A DNA stretch of 64,000 bases from Maridesulfovibrio bastinii DSM 16055. GTDB taxonomy: Bacteria > Desulfobacterota > Desulfovibrionia > Desulfovibrionales > Desulfovibrionaceae. Position numbers and translations under genes: made by a program. A model generated the notes under the pieces. It ran no database searches, was not told where the DNA came from, and saw only the letters and a list, made by a program, of their open reading frames with translations. Shown one piece after another: positions 27,252-36,465 of the stretch; positions within the stretch are counted from its first letter, which is position 1, and each line of letters opens with the position of its first letter. The stretch is from assembly GCF_000429985.1 (NCBI RefSeq), contig NZ_AUCX01000016.1:1-64000 (forward strand). Direction: 5' to 3'.

Positions 27252-28361
27252 ATGAAAATACTGATTATAGGCGGCTACGGTCCTTCACTGATTAATTTTC
27301 GCGGCCCTCTCCTGAAAGCTTTTATCAAGGAGGGGCATGAGGTATTTGCAGCAGCTCCAGCGGATGATGCTGGTACAGCTGCAAAGCTCGAAAATTCAGG
27401 TATTTCTTATACGCCTGTACACATCAACAGAACCGGCATGAACCCCGCCGACGATCTGCGCACGCTCATAGATATCTGGAAAACCGTACGTAGAATAAAG
27501 CCCGATAAAATCCTCTGCTATACCATCAAGCCCGTTATATACGGGTCTATTGCCGCCGCACTGGCCGGACACAGAGAAATTTATTCTATGATTACGGGTC
27601 TGGGTTACGCGTTCGGGCAGACCTCGGGACTCAGAGGGCTGCTTTTCAGGCTGGTTAAGTCTCTTTACAAACTCTCGCTTGGCCTGAATAAAGCTGTCAT
27701 GTTTCAAAATCCTGATGACAAAAAACTATTCACAGACCTCGGCATCATCTCAGGCAACAAAAAAGCTGTAGTTACCAACGGTTCGGGCATTGACCTGAAA
27801 CACTTTGAATTAACTGCACAACCAGCCGGGAAAACTGTTTTTCTCTGCCTTTCAAGACTGTTGAAAGAAAAAGGAGTCTGCGAATATGCGCAGGCAGCAA
27901 TAAAACTAAAGCGTAAATTTCCTGAAATAAGATTCAGACTTGTGGGACCGCATGATAAAGGCCCTGACAGTATCCCCGAGGAAAAAATAAATTCATGGAA
28001 GACTTCCGGTCTGGAATGTCCCGGAGAAGTTCAGGATGTCCGCCCTGAAATAGCCTCAGCCTGCGTATATGTTCTTCCCTCCTACCGTGAGGGAACTCCA
28101 CGCTCGGTTCTTGAAGCCATGTCAATGGGCAGAGCGGTGATCACAACAGATGTACCGGGATGCCGCGAAACAGTTGTTGAGGGGCTGAACGGATTTCTGG
28201 TGCCTGCCCGCGATATTGATTCCCTTGCTGAAGCCATGAAAAAATTTATCGAAAACAAAAACCTTGTTGAAACAATGGGCCGGCAAAGCCGCGCTCTTGC
28301 TGAAAAAAAGTATGACGTAACAAAGGTCAATAAGACCATAATGGATGCCATGAACCTATGA
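27252..28361 (+). CDS. Family 4 glycosyltransferase, PglA-like
   Basis: 369 residues. The start MKILIIGGYGPSLINFRGPLLKAF and CYTIKPVIYGSIAAALAGHREIYSMITGLGYAF are the pattern of PglA/CapM-type GT4 enzymes acting on undecaprenyl-PP sugars. The donor loop is PSYREGTPRSVLEAMSMGRAVI. In Campylobacter, PglA adds the first GalNAc to undecaprenyl-PP-bacillosamine. Here it overlaps pglC by four bases (ATGA), as expected if it acts directly on the PglC product. The donor sugar is not certain. Confidence 0.85.
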   Translation: MKILIIGGYGPSLINFRGPLLKAFIKEGHEVFAAAPADDAGTAAKLENSGISYTPVHINRTGMNPADDLRTLIDIWKTVRRIKPDKILCYTIKPVIYGSIAAALAGHREIYSMITGLGYAFGQTSGLRGLLFRLVKSLYKLSLGLNKAVMFQNPDDKKLFTDLGIISGNKKAVVTNGSGIDLKHFELTAQPAGKTVFLCLSRLLKEKGVCEYAQAAIKLKRKFPEIRFRLVGPHDKGPDSIPEEKINSWKTSGLECPGEVQDVRPEIASACVYVLPSYREGTPRSVLEAMSMGRAVITTDVPGCRETVVEGLNGFLVPARDIDSLAEAMKKFIENKNLVETMGRQSRALAEKKYDVTKVNKTIMDAMNL

Positions 28362-28960
28362 TTAAAAGAGCGTTTGATCTCATTATAAGTATTCCGGCTT
28401 TCTTGCTGCTTTTACCGCTAATGCTGCTTATTGGCTGGCTGCTGCACCGTAATATGGGAGGTTGTGTAATCTTCCGGCAACGCCGTCCGGGACTCGGTGG
28501 CAAACCGTTTAATATTATTAAATTCAAAACTATGAGTGATGCCCGTGATGAAAGCGGCAAACTGAAGCCGGACAGCGAGAGACTGACCCGACTGGGAAAA
28601 ATATTGCGATCCACCTCTCTTGATGAGTTGCCGGAACTTGTAAATGTTATTTTCGGGGATATGTCTCTTGTCGGCCCGCGCCCCCTGCTGATGCAGTATC
28701 TTGAAAGGTACAGCCCGGAACAGGCCCGCAGGCACGAAATCCGTCCGGGCATAACCGGATGGGCGCAAGTTAACGGGCGTAACGCAATTTCATGGGAAGA
28801 AAAATTTAAGCTGGACGTCTGGTATGTTGACAACCACAGCCTTCTGCTCGACATAAAAATACTTTTTATGACCGTTGCCCGTGTTTTCAAACGAGATGGT
28901 ATCAGCCAGCCGGGTGAAGCTACTGCAAAAGAATTCATGGGCAGTAGGGATAAAAATTAA
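28358..28960 (+). CDS. pglC: Initiating undecaprenyl-phosphate sugar-1-phosphate transferase, PglC-like
   Basis: 200 residues, the minimal monotopic phosphoglycosyl transferase. MIKRAFDLIISIPAFLLLLPLMLLIGWLL is the re-entrant membrane helix. FRQRRPGLGGKPFNIIKFKTM, LRSTSLDELPELVNV (catalytic DE) and MSLVGPRPLL are the family motifs. It moves a UDP-sugar phosphate, probably bacillosamine-type, to undecaprenyl phosphate on the inner membrane face, starting glycan assembly. The start overlaps the PglA-like stop. The carrier specificity is inferred from the neighbouring PglE and PglF. Confidence 0.93.
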   Translation: MIKRAFDLIISIPAFLLLLPLMLLIGWLLHRNMGGCVIFRQRRPGLGGKPFNIIKFKTMSDARDESGKLKPDSERLTRLGKILRSTSLDELPELVNVIFGDMSLVGPRPLLMQYLERYSPEQARRHEIRPGITGWAQVNGRNAISWEEKFKLDVWYVDNHSLLLDIKILFMTVARVFKRDGISQPGEATAKEFMGSRDKN

Positions 28961-29233
28961 TCAGACTGCTTAGTTTTGAACATATTGCAATATATCAGCT
29001 AGTTAAATGATTGTGAGGGCAAAGATTAATGCTTTCGGATCATTTTTTTAAAAAATTTCTCGCTAAAGAAGCCCGATTTGGTTTACAGGGAAGCATCAAA
29101 AAGAAAAACTGTTAATTATTTCAATAATAATTAAAGTAAAAAACACGCTGAGCATATTAAAAAACATCATGGATAATTAAAATACCTGCCAGCAGATCTG
29201 ACAGTTTGGATAAAACAATACAGGAGTTTTTCA
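28961..29233. other. Gap between pglC and pglE, where pglD would be expected
   Basis: 273 AT-rich bases with several stops in all frames and no trace of left-handed beta-helix repeats. The gene order pglA-pglC-gap-pglE-pglF matches Campylobacter except that pglD is missing here. It probably holds a promoter for the pglE operon. Confidence 0.6.
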
Positions 29234-30373
29234 GTGTCTACCGATCGTTCCAAAAGAATATACCTCTCCCCGCCCCACATGGGTGGCAGCGAACAAAAAT
29301 ATATTGCCGAAGCTTTTGAAAGCAACTTCATTGCCCCTCTAGGACCGCAGGTTAACGGCTTTGAAAAGGACTTTTCAGAAATTTCAGGATTCAAACATTG
29401 CGCGGCACTGACAAGTGGAACAGCCGCCATGCATCTGGCTCTGCGCATTCTGGGGGTTAGCTCCGGAGATGTTGTCATCGCATCAGACCTGACTTTTATC
29501 GGCAGCGTCAGCCCGGTAACTTTTCTTGGAGCTGAACCTGTCTTTGTGGACTCAGACTATGAGACATGGAACATGGACCCCGAACTGCTGGATAAAGCCA
29601 TAAAATCCTGCATAGCCGAAGGCCGCACACCGAAAGCGGTAGTACCGACCGATCTTTACGGGCAATGCGCTGACTATGACCGCATTCTGGAAGTACTGAA
29701 ACCTTACTCCATACCGCTTGTAATTGATGCGGCAGAATCAGTAGGCTCCATGTACAAGGGTAAATTCGCTGGCAAAGGAGCATTTGCCGCAGTTTATTCC
29801 TTCAATGGAAATAAAATTATCACCTCATCAGGTGGCGGAATGCTCGCCTCTGACGATGAAGAAACAATAGAAAAAGCCCGCTGGCTCTCCCAGCAGGCGC
29901 GTGAGCCTAAACCGTATTATGAGCACAATGAAATCGGTTACAACTACCGTATGAGCAATGTCGTCGCGGCAATCGGGCGCGGCCAGCTTGAGGTGCTTGA
30001 AGAGCGTGTCCGCCGTAAACGTGAGATTTTTGATTTTTATGAGCAGAGGCTGGCTTCCCACAAAGGTTTGAGCTTTATGCCCGATCCTGACTTTGGCAAA
30101 AGCAACCGCTGGCTCACAGTAATGCTGATAGACAGCAGTCTTTTTGGGGCAACTCCTGAAGAGATAAGGCTGGCTCTTGAAAAAGAAAATATTGAATCAC
30201 GTCCGGTCTGGAATCCAATGCATCGCCAACCGGTATTCAAAAATTGTCAGACTTTTGGTGGAAAGGTCGGGGAGGACCTTTTTGAACACGGTTTATGCCT
30301 GCCATGCGGGACAGCAATGACCGCAGATGAGCTTGAGCTTGTGGTCTCCACTATTTTGAATTGCAGGAAATAA
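29234..30373 (+). CDS. pglE: UDP-4-keto-sugar aminotransferase, PglE-like
   Basis: 379 residues. The start RIYLSPPHMGGSEQKYIAEAF and FIAPLGPQVNGFE is the hallmark of PglE/LegC-type enzymes. TSGTAAMHLALRIL, DAAESVGSMYKGKFAG and the PLP lysine in FNGNKIITSSGGGML follow. It aminates UDP-4-keto-6-deoxy-GlcNAc to UDP-4-amino-trideoxy sugar, using glutamate. Its substrate comes from the dehydratase that begins four bases downstream. AGGAG lies 8 bases before the GTG start at 29234. Confidence 0.92.
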   Translation: MSTDRSKRIYLSPPHMGGSEQKYIAEAFESNFIAPLGPQVNGFEKDFSEISGFKHCAALTSGTAAMHLALRILGVSSGDVVIASDLTFIGSVSPVTFLGAEPVFVDSDYETWNMDPELLDKAIKSCIAEGRTPKAVVPTDLYGQCADYDRILEVLKPYSIPLVIDAAESVGSMYKGKFAGKGAFAAVYSFNGNKIITSSGGGMLASDDEETIEKARWLSQQAREPKPYYEHNEIGYNYRMSNVVAAIGRGQLEVLEERVRRKREIFDFYEQRLASHKGLSFMPDPDFGKSNRWLTVMLIDSSLFGATPEEIRLALEKENIESRPVWNPMHRQPVFKNCQTFGGKVGEDLFEHGLCLPCGTAMTADELELVVSTILNCRK

Positions 30374-30376
30374 AGA

Positions 30377-32245
30377 ATGTTAAACAGTCTACGTAATGCA
30401 AAATTTTATCTCATGGTTGTTCTGGACCTGATAATTTTTGCACTGTCATTTTTTGCGGCATATTTGTTCCGATTTGATTTTCAGCCGCCCTTATATGCTA
30501 CCACCCAGTGTTTAAACCTGCTCAAGTACGTTCTATTTATAAAATTCGCTGTGTTTTTAGTGATGGGGCTTTATCGCGGAATGTGGAGATACACCGGATT
30601 GCGTGACCTCTGGCACATACTGGAAGCAACATTTTTACAGTCGGTTATCCTAATCACGCTGGTACTTTACAAGTTCGGATTCAGCGGATTCTCGCGCGGT
30701 ATATTCATCATCGACTGGCTGATTACAGTTTTCATGGTAGGTGGTTTAAGAGTCACCATAAGATCATTTTATGCCTATCATGATGGAATACAGCTTAATA
30801 AAAAAGGGACTTCCAATGGTGAAGGGACAAATGTCATTATCATCGGAGCCGGAAGAGCCGGAGAAAAAGTTGTCAGAGAAATCATAAGTACAAACCATCG
30901 TAAATATATTCCTGTAGGTTTTATTGATGATGACGGCTCCAAAAAAGGACGCACAATACACGGAATCCCGGTCCTTGGTTCGCTCACAGACTTACCCGAA
31001 GCGATAAACCGTAAATCGGTCAAAGAAATCCTTATCGCAGTGACCGAGGCCAGCGGGGAGCAGATGCGCGAGATCATCGAAGCCTGCAAAAAAACCGGAC
31101 TGCCGTATAAAATCCTGCCCGGAATGGAAGAAATTATTGACGGTAAGGTCGGAATCAAGGCCCTGCGTGATGTAAGCTATCAGGACCTTCTGGGCCGTTC
31201 TCCCGTTCAACTCGATAGTACAAGAATAAGCAGATATATTTCTGGAAAGACAATACTGATCACCGGCTGCGGTGGTTCCATTGGTTCTGAACTCGTAAGG
31301 CAGGTTATCCGCTTTAATCCGGCAAGAATTATCCTTGTTGATGCAAGTGAAGCCAACCTTTATGCCATTCAGATGGAACTCCATCATGAGTTTAAATTTC
31401 GTGAATATGTAACTGTTCTCGGCGGGGTTCAGGACCGTGAGCTGATGGATAAGGTTTTTGGAACGCATAAACCGCAGACTGTGTTCCATGCCGCGGCCTA
31501 CAAGCATGTTCCAATGCTGGAAAGAAATCCGTGGCAGGCTGTTGCCAACAACATCTGCGGCACCAGAAATATTATGGAGATGGCCGACAGACACGGCGTA
31601 GACCGTTTTGTCACTGTTTCTACGGATAAAGCAGTTCGCCCCACAAACATAATGGGCGCGTCCAAGAGGATAACTGAACTGCTGATGCGCATGTTTAAGG
31701 AGTCGAAAACAACATTCATGGCCGTAAGATTCGGAAACGTGATCGGATCATCCGGCTCGGTAATCCCGCTGTTCAGACGGCAGATAGAGCTGGGCGGACC
31801 GGTTACAGTGACCCATCCTGATGTGACCAGATATTTTATGTCCATTTCAGAAGCAGCCCAGTTGATACTACAGGCCGGAGTAATGGCCGAGGGCGGAGAA
31901 ATATTCATTCTGGAAATGGGCAAACCTGTTAAAATTGCTGAGATGGCCCACGATCTTATCCGGCTTTCAGGCAAAGAACCGGAAACAGATATTAAAATCA
32001 TTTTCACAGGACTAAGAGCCGGAGAAAAGCTCTATGAAGAACTTATCACCGAAGGTGAAGGGATTGTCCGCACTGAACATGAAAAAATAATGGTTTTAAA
32101 AGCATTCAACTTCGACCAGAAAGCATACGCCAGAGAACTTGAAGGGATGCTTTCAAAACTTTCAGATGCAGCGGAAAAACTGGATGGCGAAAAAGTTCGG
32201 GCGGTTATGCATAAGATCGTTCCAGAGTTTGATGAAGAGGGATGA
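30377..32245 (+). CDS. pglF: Membrane UDP-GlcNAc 4,6-dehydratase, PglF/WbpM-like
   Basis: 622 residues. Four membrane helices lie within residues 1-125. A Rossmann domain follows at about 150-260 (VIIIGAGRAGEKVVREI), then the catalytic SDR domain with ILITGCGGSIGSELVRQVIRF, AAYKHVPMLE and the atypical TDKAVRPTNIMGASKR. These are features of the large dehydratases PglF, WbpM and CapD. It converts UDP-GlcNAc to UDP-4-keto-6-deoxy-GlcNAc, the entry to bacillosamine and, after epimerisation, to legionaminic-type sugars. Confidence 0.94.
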   Translation: MLNSLRNAKFYLMVVLDLIIFALSFFAAYLFRFDFQPPLYATTQCLNLLKYVLFIKFAVFLVMGLYRGMWRYTGLRDLWHILEATFLQSVILITLVLYKFGFSGFSRGIFIIDWLITVFMVGGLRVTIRSFYAYHDGIQLNKKGTSNGEGTNVIIIGAGRAGEKVVREIISTNHRKYIPVGFIDDDGSKKGRTIHGIPVLGSLTDLPEAINRKSVKEILIAVTEASGEQMREIIEACKKTGLPYKILPGMEEIIDGKVGIKALRDVSYQDLLGRSPVQLDSTRISRYISGKTILITGCGGSIGSELVRQVIRFNPARIILVDASEANLYAIQMELHHEFKFREYVTVLGGVQDRELMDKVFGTHKPQTVFHAAAYKHVPMLERNPWQAVANNICGTRNIMEMADRHGVDRFVTVSTDKAVRPTNIMGASKRITELLMRMFKESKTTFMAVRFGNVIGSSGSVIPLFRRQIELGGPVTVTHPDVTRYFMSISEAAQLILQAGVMAEGGEIFILEMGKPVKIAEMAHDLIRLSGKEPETDIKIIFTGLRAGEKLYEELITEGEGIVRTEHEKIMVLKAFNFDQKAYARELEGMLSKLSDAAEKLDGEKVRAVMHKIVPEFDEEG

Positions 32246-32293
32246 TATCCCTTGTGCCTGCTTGGCTTGAGCGATTTTTAACAGCGTCTTGAG

Positions 32294-32322
32294 TTGACAG
32301 TTCGTACAGAATAACTTAACAA
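32294..32322 (+). promoter_or_regulatory. Candidate -35 element before the winged-helix gene
   Basis: TTGACA at 32294-32299 is a perfect -35. The -10 at 17-base spacing (TAACAA, 32317-32322) is poor and would leave an almost leaderless transcript. Confidence 0.25.
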
Positions 32323-32330
32323 ACTAGATC

Positions 32331-32858
32331 ATGCTTAAAGAACTTTTTACGTCTAAAACAAGAATAAAGCTTCTGCTTAAGCTTTTTCTAAATCCGGATG
32401 TTTCCTCATATCTGAGGGAGCTTGCAGCCGAGTTTGATGTTTCTCCCAATGCGATGAAGGAGGAATTAGACGGGCTTAGCGAAGCCGGATATCTGAACAA
32501 AAAAAAAGAGGGAAGGTATATATTCTATAATGCCAATTCATCCCACCCTTTTTTCCCGGAAATAAGTTCCATCGTCCGCAAATACGTAGGTATCGACCGG
32601 ATTCTTGAATATATTCTTTCAACCATGGGAAAGGTCGATTCAGTATATATTCTTGACGATTATGCGCGGGGAATGGATTCCGGAATAATTGATGTTCTGA
32701 TTATTGCGAATGAGACTGATTCCGAACGTATCGCCGATCTGCAGGCCAAAGCGGAAAAGGCCATCAAACGTAAGATCAGACTGATGACCCTGGACACAGC
32801 AGAGTTTGAAAACACAAAAGACATTTATTTAAGACGGCCACATTGGAAAATCGTCTGA
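32331..32858 (+). CDS. Winged-helix regulator with a degenerate nucleotidyltransferase-like C-terminus
   Basis: 175 residues. Residues 1-75 are an ArsR-like winged helix (KTRIKLLLKLFLNPDVSSYLRELAAEFDVSPNAMKEELDGL, then a KKKEGRYIFYNAN wing). Residues about 95-172 look like a minimal nucleotidyltransferase fold: VDSVYILDDYARGMDSGIIDVLII keeps the spacing of the GSxxxGxxSxxDL motif but lacks the serines. It is probably a DNA-binding regulator with a sensory or inert domain, set within the glycan locus just before a WbpE-type gene. Specific targets are unknown. Confidence 0.75.
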   Translation: MLKELFTSKTRIKLLLKLFLNPDVSSYLRELAAEFDVSPNAMKEELDGLSEAGYLNKKKEGRYIFYNANSSHPFFPEISSIVRKYVGIDRILEYILSTMGKVDSVYILDDYARGMDSGIIDVLIIANETDSERIADLQAKAEKAIKRKIRLMTLDTAEFENTKDIYLRRPHWKIV

Positions 32859-32888
32859 CAATAAATGCCTAACAGGAGGGCTAGCCCC

Positions 32889-34043
32889 ATGAATATTCCT
32901 TTTATTGACCTAAAGAAACAATTCTCATTAATCGAAAAACAGGTCCGCGCTAATATGGATGCGGTCCTTGAGCACGGAGCCTATGTTATGGGACCGGAAA
33001 TCACCGAGCTCGAAAAACGCCTTGCCGATTACTGCGGCGTTAAGCATGCTCTCGGATGTTCTTCCGGAACTGATGCATTGATACTTGCTCTTATGGCACT
33101 GGACGTAAAACCCGGTGATGCTGTTTTCACAACACCTTTTACCTTCTTTGCAACAGCAGAAGCCATCGCTCTGCTTGGTGCCACTCCGGTTTTTGTTGAT
33201 ATTGACCCCGTAACTTTCAATATCGACCCAGAAAAACTAGATGAAGCCATCAAGACCATGAAAGGCGAAGGCAGCCATGTTCTTCCCAAAGTTGAAGGAC
33301 TTACCCCCAAGGGTATTATTTCCGTAGACATCTTCGGTCTGCCCGCCGACTTTGATGCAATCAACGCTGTGGCAGAAAAACACGGCCTTTTCCTTGTTGA
33401 AGATGCTGCTCAGGGTTTTGGCGGAGTGTATAAGGACAAAAAAGCCGGTGCCCTTGGTAAAATCGGCTGCACCTCATTTTTCCCGGCAAAGCCTCTCGGT
33501 TGTTACGGCGACGGCGGAATGTGCTTTACAGACAGTGACGAGCTGCTGGAAAGACTGCGTTCCCACAGAGTCCACGGACAGGGACCTGACAAATACGACA
33601 ACATTGCCCTTGGCATAAACGGAAGAATTGATTCTCTGCAGGCAGCCATCCTTCTTGCAAAGTTCGATATTTTCCCCAAAGAAGCCGAACTGCGTGATGA
33701 AGTTGCCGGACGCTATAATGAACTGATGGGTGATATCGAAGGACTTACTGTTCCGACCACTCCCGAAGGATACCGTTCAGTATGGGCTCAGTACTGCCCA
33801 CTGGCAACTGACAGCGCCCACCGCACCCGTATTCAGGACGCTCTCAAAGAAGCTGGTGTTCCCTCCCCGATCTACTACCCGATCCCCATGCACCTGCAGA
33901 CCGCATTCAAGGACCTCGGCTATAAGACAGGAGATATGCCCATAAGCGAAAACGCTGCCGAGCGCATATTTGCTCTGCCTATGTATCCATATATTGAAAA
34001 GGCTACTCAGGAAATGATCGCCGGAGTTATTAAAAAAGCATAA
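32889..34043 (+). CDS. DegT/DnrJ/EryC1 aminotransferase, WbpE/WlbC-like
   Basis: 384 residues. ATG 32889 is fixed by AGGAGGG eight bases upstream (32874-32880). MNIPFIDLKKQFSLIEKQV, YVMGPEITELEKRLADYCGVKHALGCSSGTDAL, PTTPFTF-type TTPFTFFATAEAI, VEDAAQGFGGVYK and the PLP lysine in FFPAKPLGCYGDGG place it with UDP-3-keto-GlcNAcA aminotransferases (WbpE/WlbC). With a Gfo/Idh/MocA dehydrogenase such as that at 56164 it could make a UDP-3-amino uronic acid. The link is inference, as they are 22 kb apart. Confidence 0.85.
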   Translation: MNIPFIDLKKQFSLIEKQVRANMDAVLEHGAYVMGPEITELEKRLADYCGVKHALGCSSGTDALILALMALDVKPGDAVFTTPFTFFATAEAIALLGATPVFVDIDPVTFNIDPEKLDEAIKTMKGEGSHVLPKVEGLTPKGIISVDIFGLPADFDAINAVAEKHGLFLVEDAAQGFGGVYKDKKAGALGKIGCTSFFPAKPLGCYGDGGMCFTDSDELLERLRSHRVHGQGPDKYDNIALGINGRIDSLQAAILLAKFDIFPKEAELRDEVAGRYNELMGDIEGLTVPTTPEGYRSVWAQYCPLATDSAHRTRIQDALKEAGVPSPIYYPIPMHLQTAFKDLGYKTGDMPISENAAERIFALPMYPYIEKATQEMIAGVIKKA

Positions 34044-34047
34044 TTTT

Positions 34048-34086
34048 TAACCGCCCCGTATCAGCCAGTCTGCTGCGGGGCGGTTA
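34048..34086 (+). terminator. Stable hairpin after the WbpE-like gene
   Basis: The arms 34048-34057 (taaccgcccc) and 34077-34086 (ggggcggtta) form a perfect 10-bp stem. The T run is upstream rather than downstream, so termination may be partial and downstream genes may still receive read-through. Confidence 0.55.
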
Positions 34087-34127
34087 GAAAAATCTTTTAA
34101 AGCTTTTAACAGGAAGAACATATCCGT

Positions 34128-35285
34128 TTGTCAAAAGTACTCTTAAATATCATTACAGACAGGCTTTCACAGATTATAGCCAAAGGTTCGATCATAGATC
34201 GTTATTATAATCCCGGTAATGTCTTTGATGAAGTCCATATACTGATGACCAACGAAGATCGTCCTGATCCCAAGATGCTGCAACGAACTGTCGGCGATGC
34301 GGAACTTTTTCTGCACAATCTTCCTTCAGGAATCCCACTTGTGGCCAGAACAATGTGGAGACCATTCCTGCTAAAAGGATGGGCTGAAGATGGAATCAGA
34401 ATTGCTGAAACCATAAAGCCGGACCTTTTACGCTGCTATGGTAATTTTCTTAATGGAATGCTGGCAGTAGAGATAAAAAAACATCTCGGAATCCCACTTT
34501 TTGTATCCCTGCATACTCAGCCTGACGAAACAAGGGCAAACCGTGAAATAGATATGAAAACACGTATCTATTACACCCTGTCCAAAGCTCTCGAAAAATA
34601 TACTCTCAGAAACGCAGACCTTGTCGGTGCTGTTTACGGAAGCATCGAAGACTATACAAAACGGCTTGAAATTAAAAATGTCAGACGGACTTACAATGTA
34701 ATTAATCCGGAACACATTTCTAAAAAGAGCAGCTATAGTTCTCCTGAATTACTGCGGATGCTTTATGTCGGCAGGATAATACCCGGAAAAAATCCCGAAA
34801 ATATAATTAAGGCTCTTCCCGGCCGCAAAGCCCATCTCACAATCATGGGAGACGGTTCCATGAAAAATGAAATGATGGCTCTGGCTGAAAATCTCCATCT
34901 TGAAGAGCTGATAGATTTCAAAGGCCCGATTCCCAATGATGATGTCTGCCGTTCAATGAAAGAATACGACATCCTCGTATCCCACTCCCAATACGGCGAA
35001 ATACCTAAAACTGTTCTTGAGGCCACCCTCACCGGGCTTCCTGTTCTGGCCAACTACAAACGTGGAAATCCCGTGCCTGAATATCAGGAAGGCTGGGCCA
35101 AAATGGTTGATGACAGCCCGGAAGGTTTTGGTGACGGAATTGATTTTTATATGGATGAAGCTAATCGCCGAAAAAATGGACAGGCTGGAGCTGCTTACGC
35201 AGATTCCCACTGGAATCCGGTAATCACCGAAAAACTTTTTGCGGACATCCAACGCAAGCTGGCTGAGACGGGGCGTTATGAGTAA
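34128..35285 (+). CDS. Family 4 glycosyltransferase
   Basis: 385 residues from TTG 34128, with AGGAAG about 11 bases upstream; no nearer ATG would keep the first beta strand. GT-B features are LRMLYVGRIIPGKNPENIIKAL, LTIMGDGSMKNEM, FKGPIPNDDV and the donor site GEIPKTVLEATLTGLPVLA, where the usual E-x7-E is present. It probably adds one sugar to the lipid-linked glycan. The stop overlaps the next glycosyltransferase by eight bases. Confidence 0.82.
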   Translation: MSKVLLNIITDRLSQIIAKGSIIDRYYNPGNVFDEVHILMTNEDRPDPKMLQRTVGDAELFLHNLPSGIPLVARTMWRPFLLKGWAEDGIRIAETIKPDLLRCYGNFLNGMLAVEIKKHLGIPLFVSLHTQPDETRANREIDMKTRIYYTLSKALEKYTLRNADLVGAVYGSIEDYTKRLEIKNVRRTYNVINPEHISKKSSYSSPELLRMLYVGRIIPGKNPENIIKALPGRKAHLTIMGDGSMKNEMMALAENLHLEELIDFKGPIPNDDVCRSMKEYDILVSHSQYGEIPKTVLEATLTGLPVLANYKRGNPVPEYQEGWAKMVDDSPEGFGDGIDFYMDEANRRKNGQAGAAYADSHWNPVITEKLFADIQRKLAETGRYE

Positions 35286-36465
35286 AAAATCAATTCTGTT
35301 TATTGCCTATGACTTTCCGCCCATCCTTTCCCCGGAATCAATTCAGGTTCAGCGCAGAGCTCTGTCACTGGCTAAAGGCGGACACAAGGTTCATGTTCTT
35401 ACTTCAAACAGTTCTGCTGACTTTGAATTCATGGACCATTCACTTGAGCGGACTCATGAAAACCTGATTGTACACAGGGTTGAAAGAGTTTTTTTTGAAA
35501 AAGCAAGGCACTACCTCTGTGCGCCTTTGCAGCTAACCGACCGTAAACTATGGTGGAAAATTCCGGCACTTAAACTGGCGGAACAGATCGTTGTTGATCA
35601 TGGCATAACCAGAATTTACACCCACTCCACGCCGCTTGTGAACCATCTGGTCGGGCTGGATATTGTTAAAATTTTTCCTGACATCAGCTGGACAGCACAT
35701 TTTTCGGACCCGTGGACACTTAATCCATATATTTCATACAGGACTTCCTTACAGCGTAAGGCGAATGAACATCTTGAGAGAAAAGTACTCGATCACGTTT
35801 CCTGCATTACTGTAACATCTCAAAAAACCAGAGATTTGTTCATAAATGGTTTCAATCTGAAAAGCTCCAAGATACGAGTTCTTCCGCATGTTTTTGACCC
35901 GGAAATGTACCCTGAACCGGATAAGCCCGCTGAAAAAACAATTATTGCCCATACCGGACATATATATGGATTGCGGACCATTCTGCCCCTGATTGAAGCG
36001 GTAAAGGCTGAAAAACCGCAAAACATTGAATTTCATTTTTACGGGCGTATCAAAGAAAACGAAAGAGAAGCCGCGGAAAGGCAAACTCCCGGAGTTTTCA
36101 AATTTCTGGACCCGATTCCTTTTGCTGAGAGCATTGCTGTGCTAAGCAGAGCGGATATTCTGCTGGTTGTTGATGCTCCGCTAAAAAATTCACCTTTTTT
36201 CCCATCCAAACTTGCAGACTACATAGGAGCCTGCAAGCCGATAGCCGCACTGACTCCATCTAGTTCGACAACAATGGATATTCTGGCATCACTTTCGCCG
36301 GAGCCCCTTGCGGCTGACAGTGGCAGTGCAGAGGGAATAAGAAAATTGCTGCGCAGGATTGAAGCTGGTGAATTCGCTTATCCTACGGTTGAGAAAACAG
36401 CAGCTTACAACATGAACAACAGCTATCACCAAATATATGAGGCATTAATTGATGCAGAACTCTAA
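35278..36465 (+). CDS. GT-B fold glycosyltransferase
   Basis: 395 residues from ATG 35278, which overlaps the preceding gene by eight bases. MSKKSILFIAYDFPPILSPESIQVQRRALSLAKGGHKVHVL is the N-terminal acceptor fold of GT4-like enzymes. The C-terminal half has HTGHIYGLRTILPLIEAV, FHFYGRI and FFPSKLADYIGACKPIAAL, the donor-binding end of the fold. The product and donor are unknown; its place between two glycan genes indicates the same pathway. Confidence 0.8.
   Translation: MSKKSILFIAYDFPPILSPESIQVQRRALSLAKGGHKVHVLTSNSSADFEFMDHSLERTHENLIVHRVERVFFEKARHYLCAPLQLTDRKLWWKIPALKLAEQIVVDHGITRIYTHSTPLVNHLVGLDIVKIFPDISWTAHFSDPWTLNPYISYRTSLQRKANEHLERKVLDHVSCITVTSQKTRDLFINGFNLKSSKIRVLPHVFDPEMYPEPDKPAEKTIIAHTGHIYGLRTILPLIEAVKAEKPQNIEFHFYGRIKENEREAAERQTPGVFKFLDPIPFAESIAVLSRADILLVVDAPLKNSPFFPSKLADYIGACKPIAALTPSSSTTMDILASLSPEPLAADSGSAEGIRKLLRRIEAGEFAYPTVEKTAAYNMNNSYHQIYEALIDAEL

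Noticed and set aside
31498-32007. Long minus-strand frame of 169 residues inside pglF
   Set aside because: Antisense to a well-supported dehydratase; composition rich in Ser/Thr/Ile as expected of a shadow frame.
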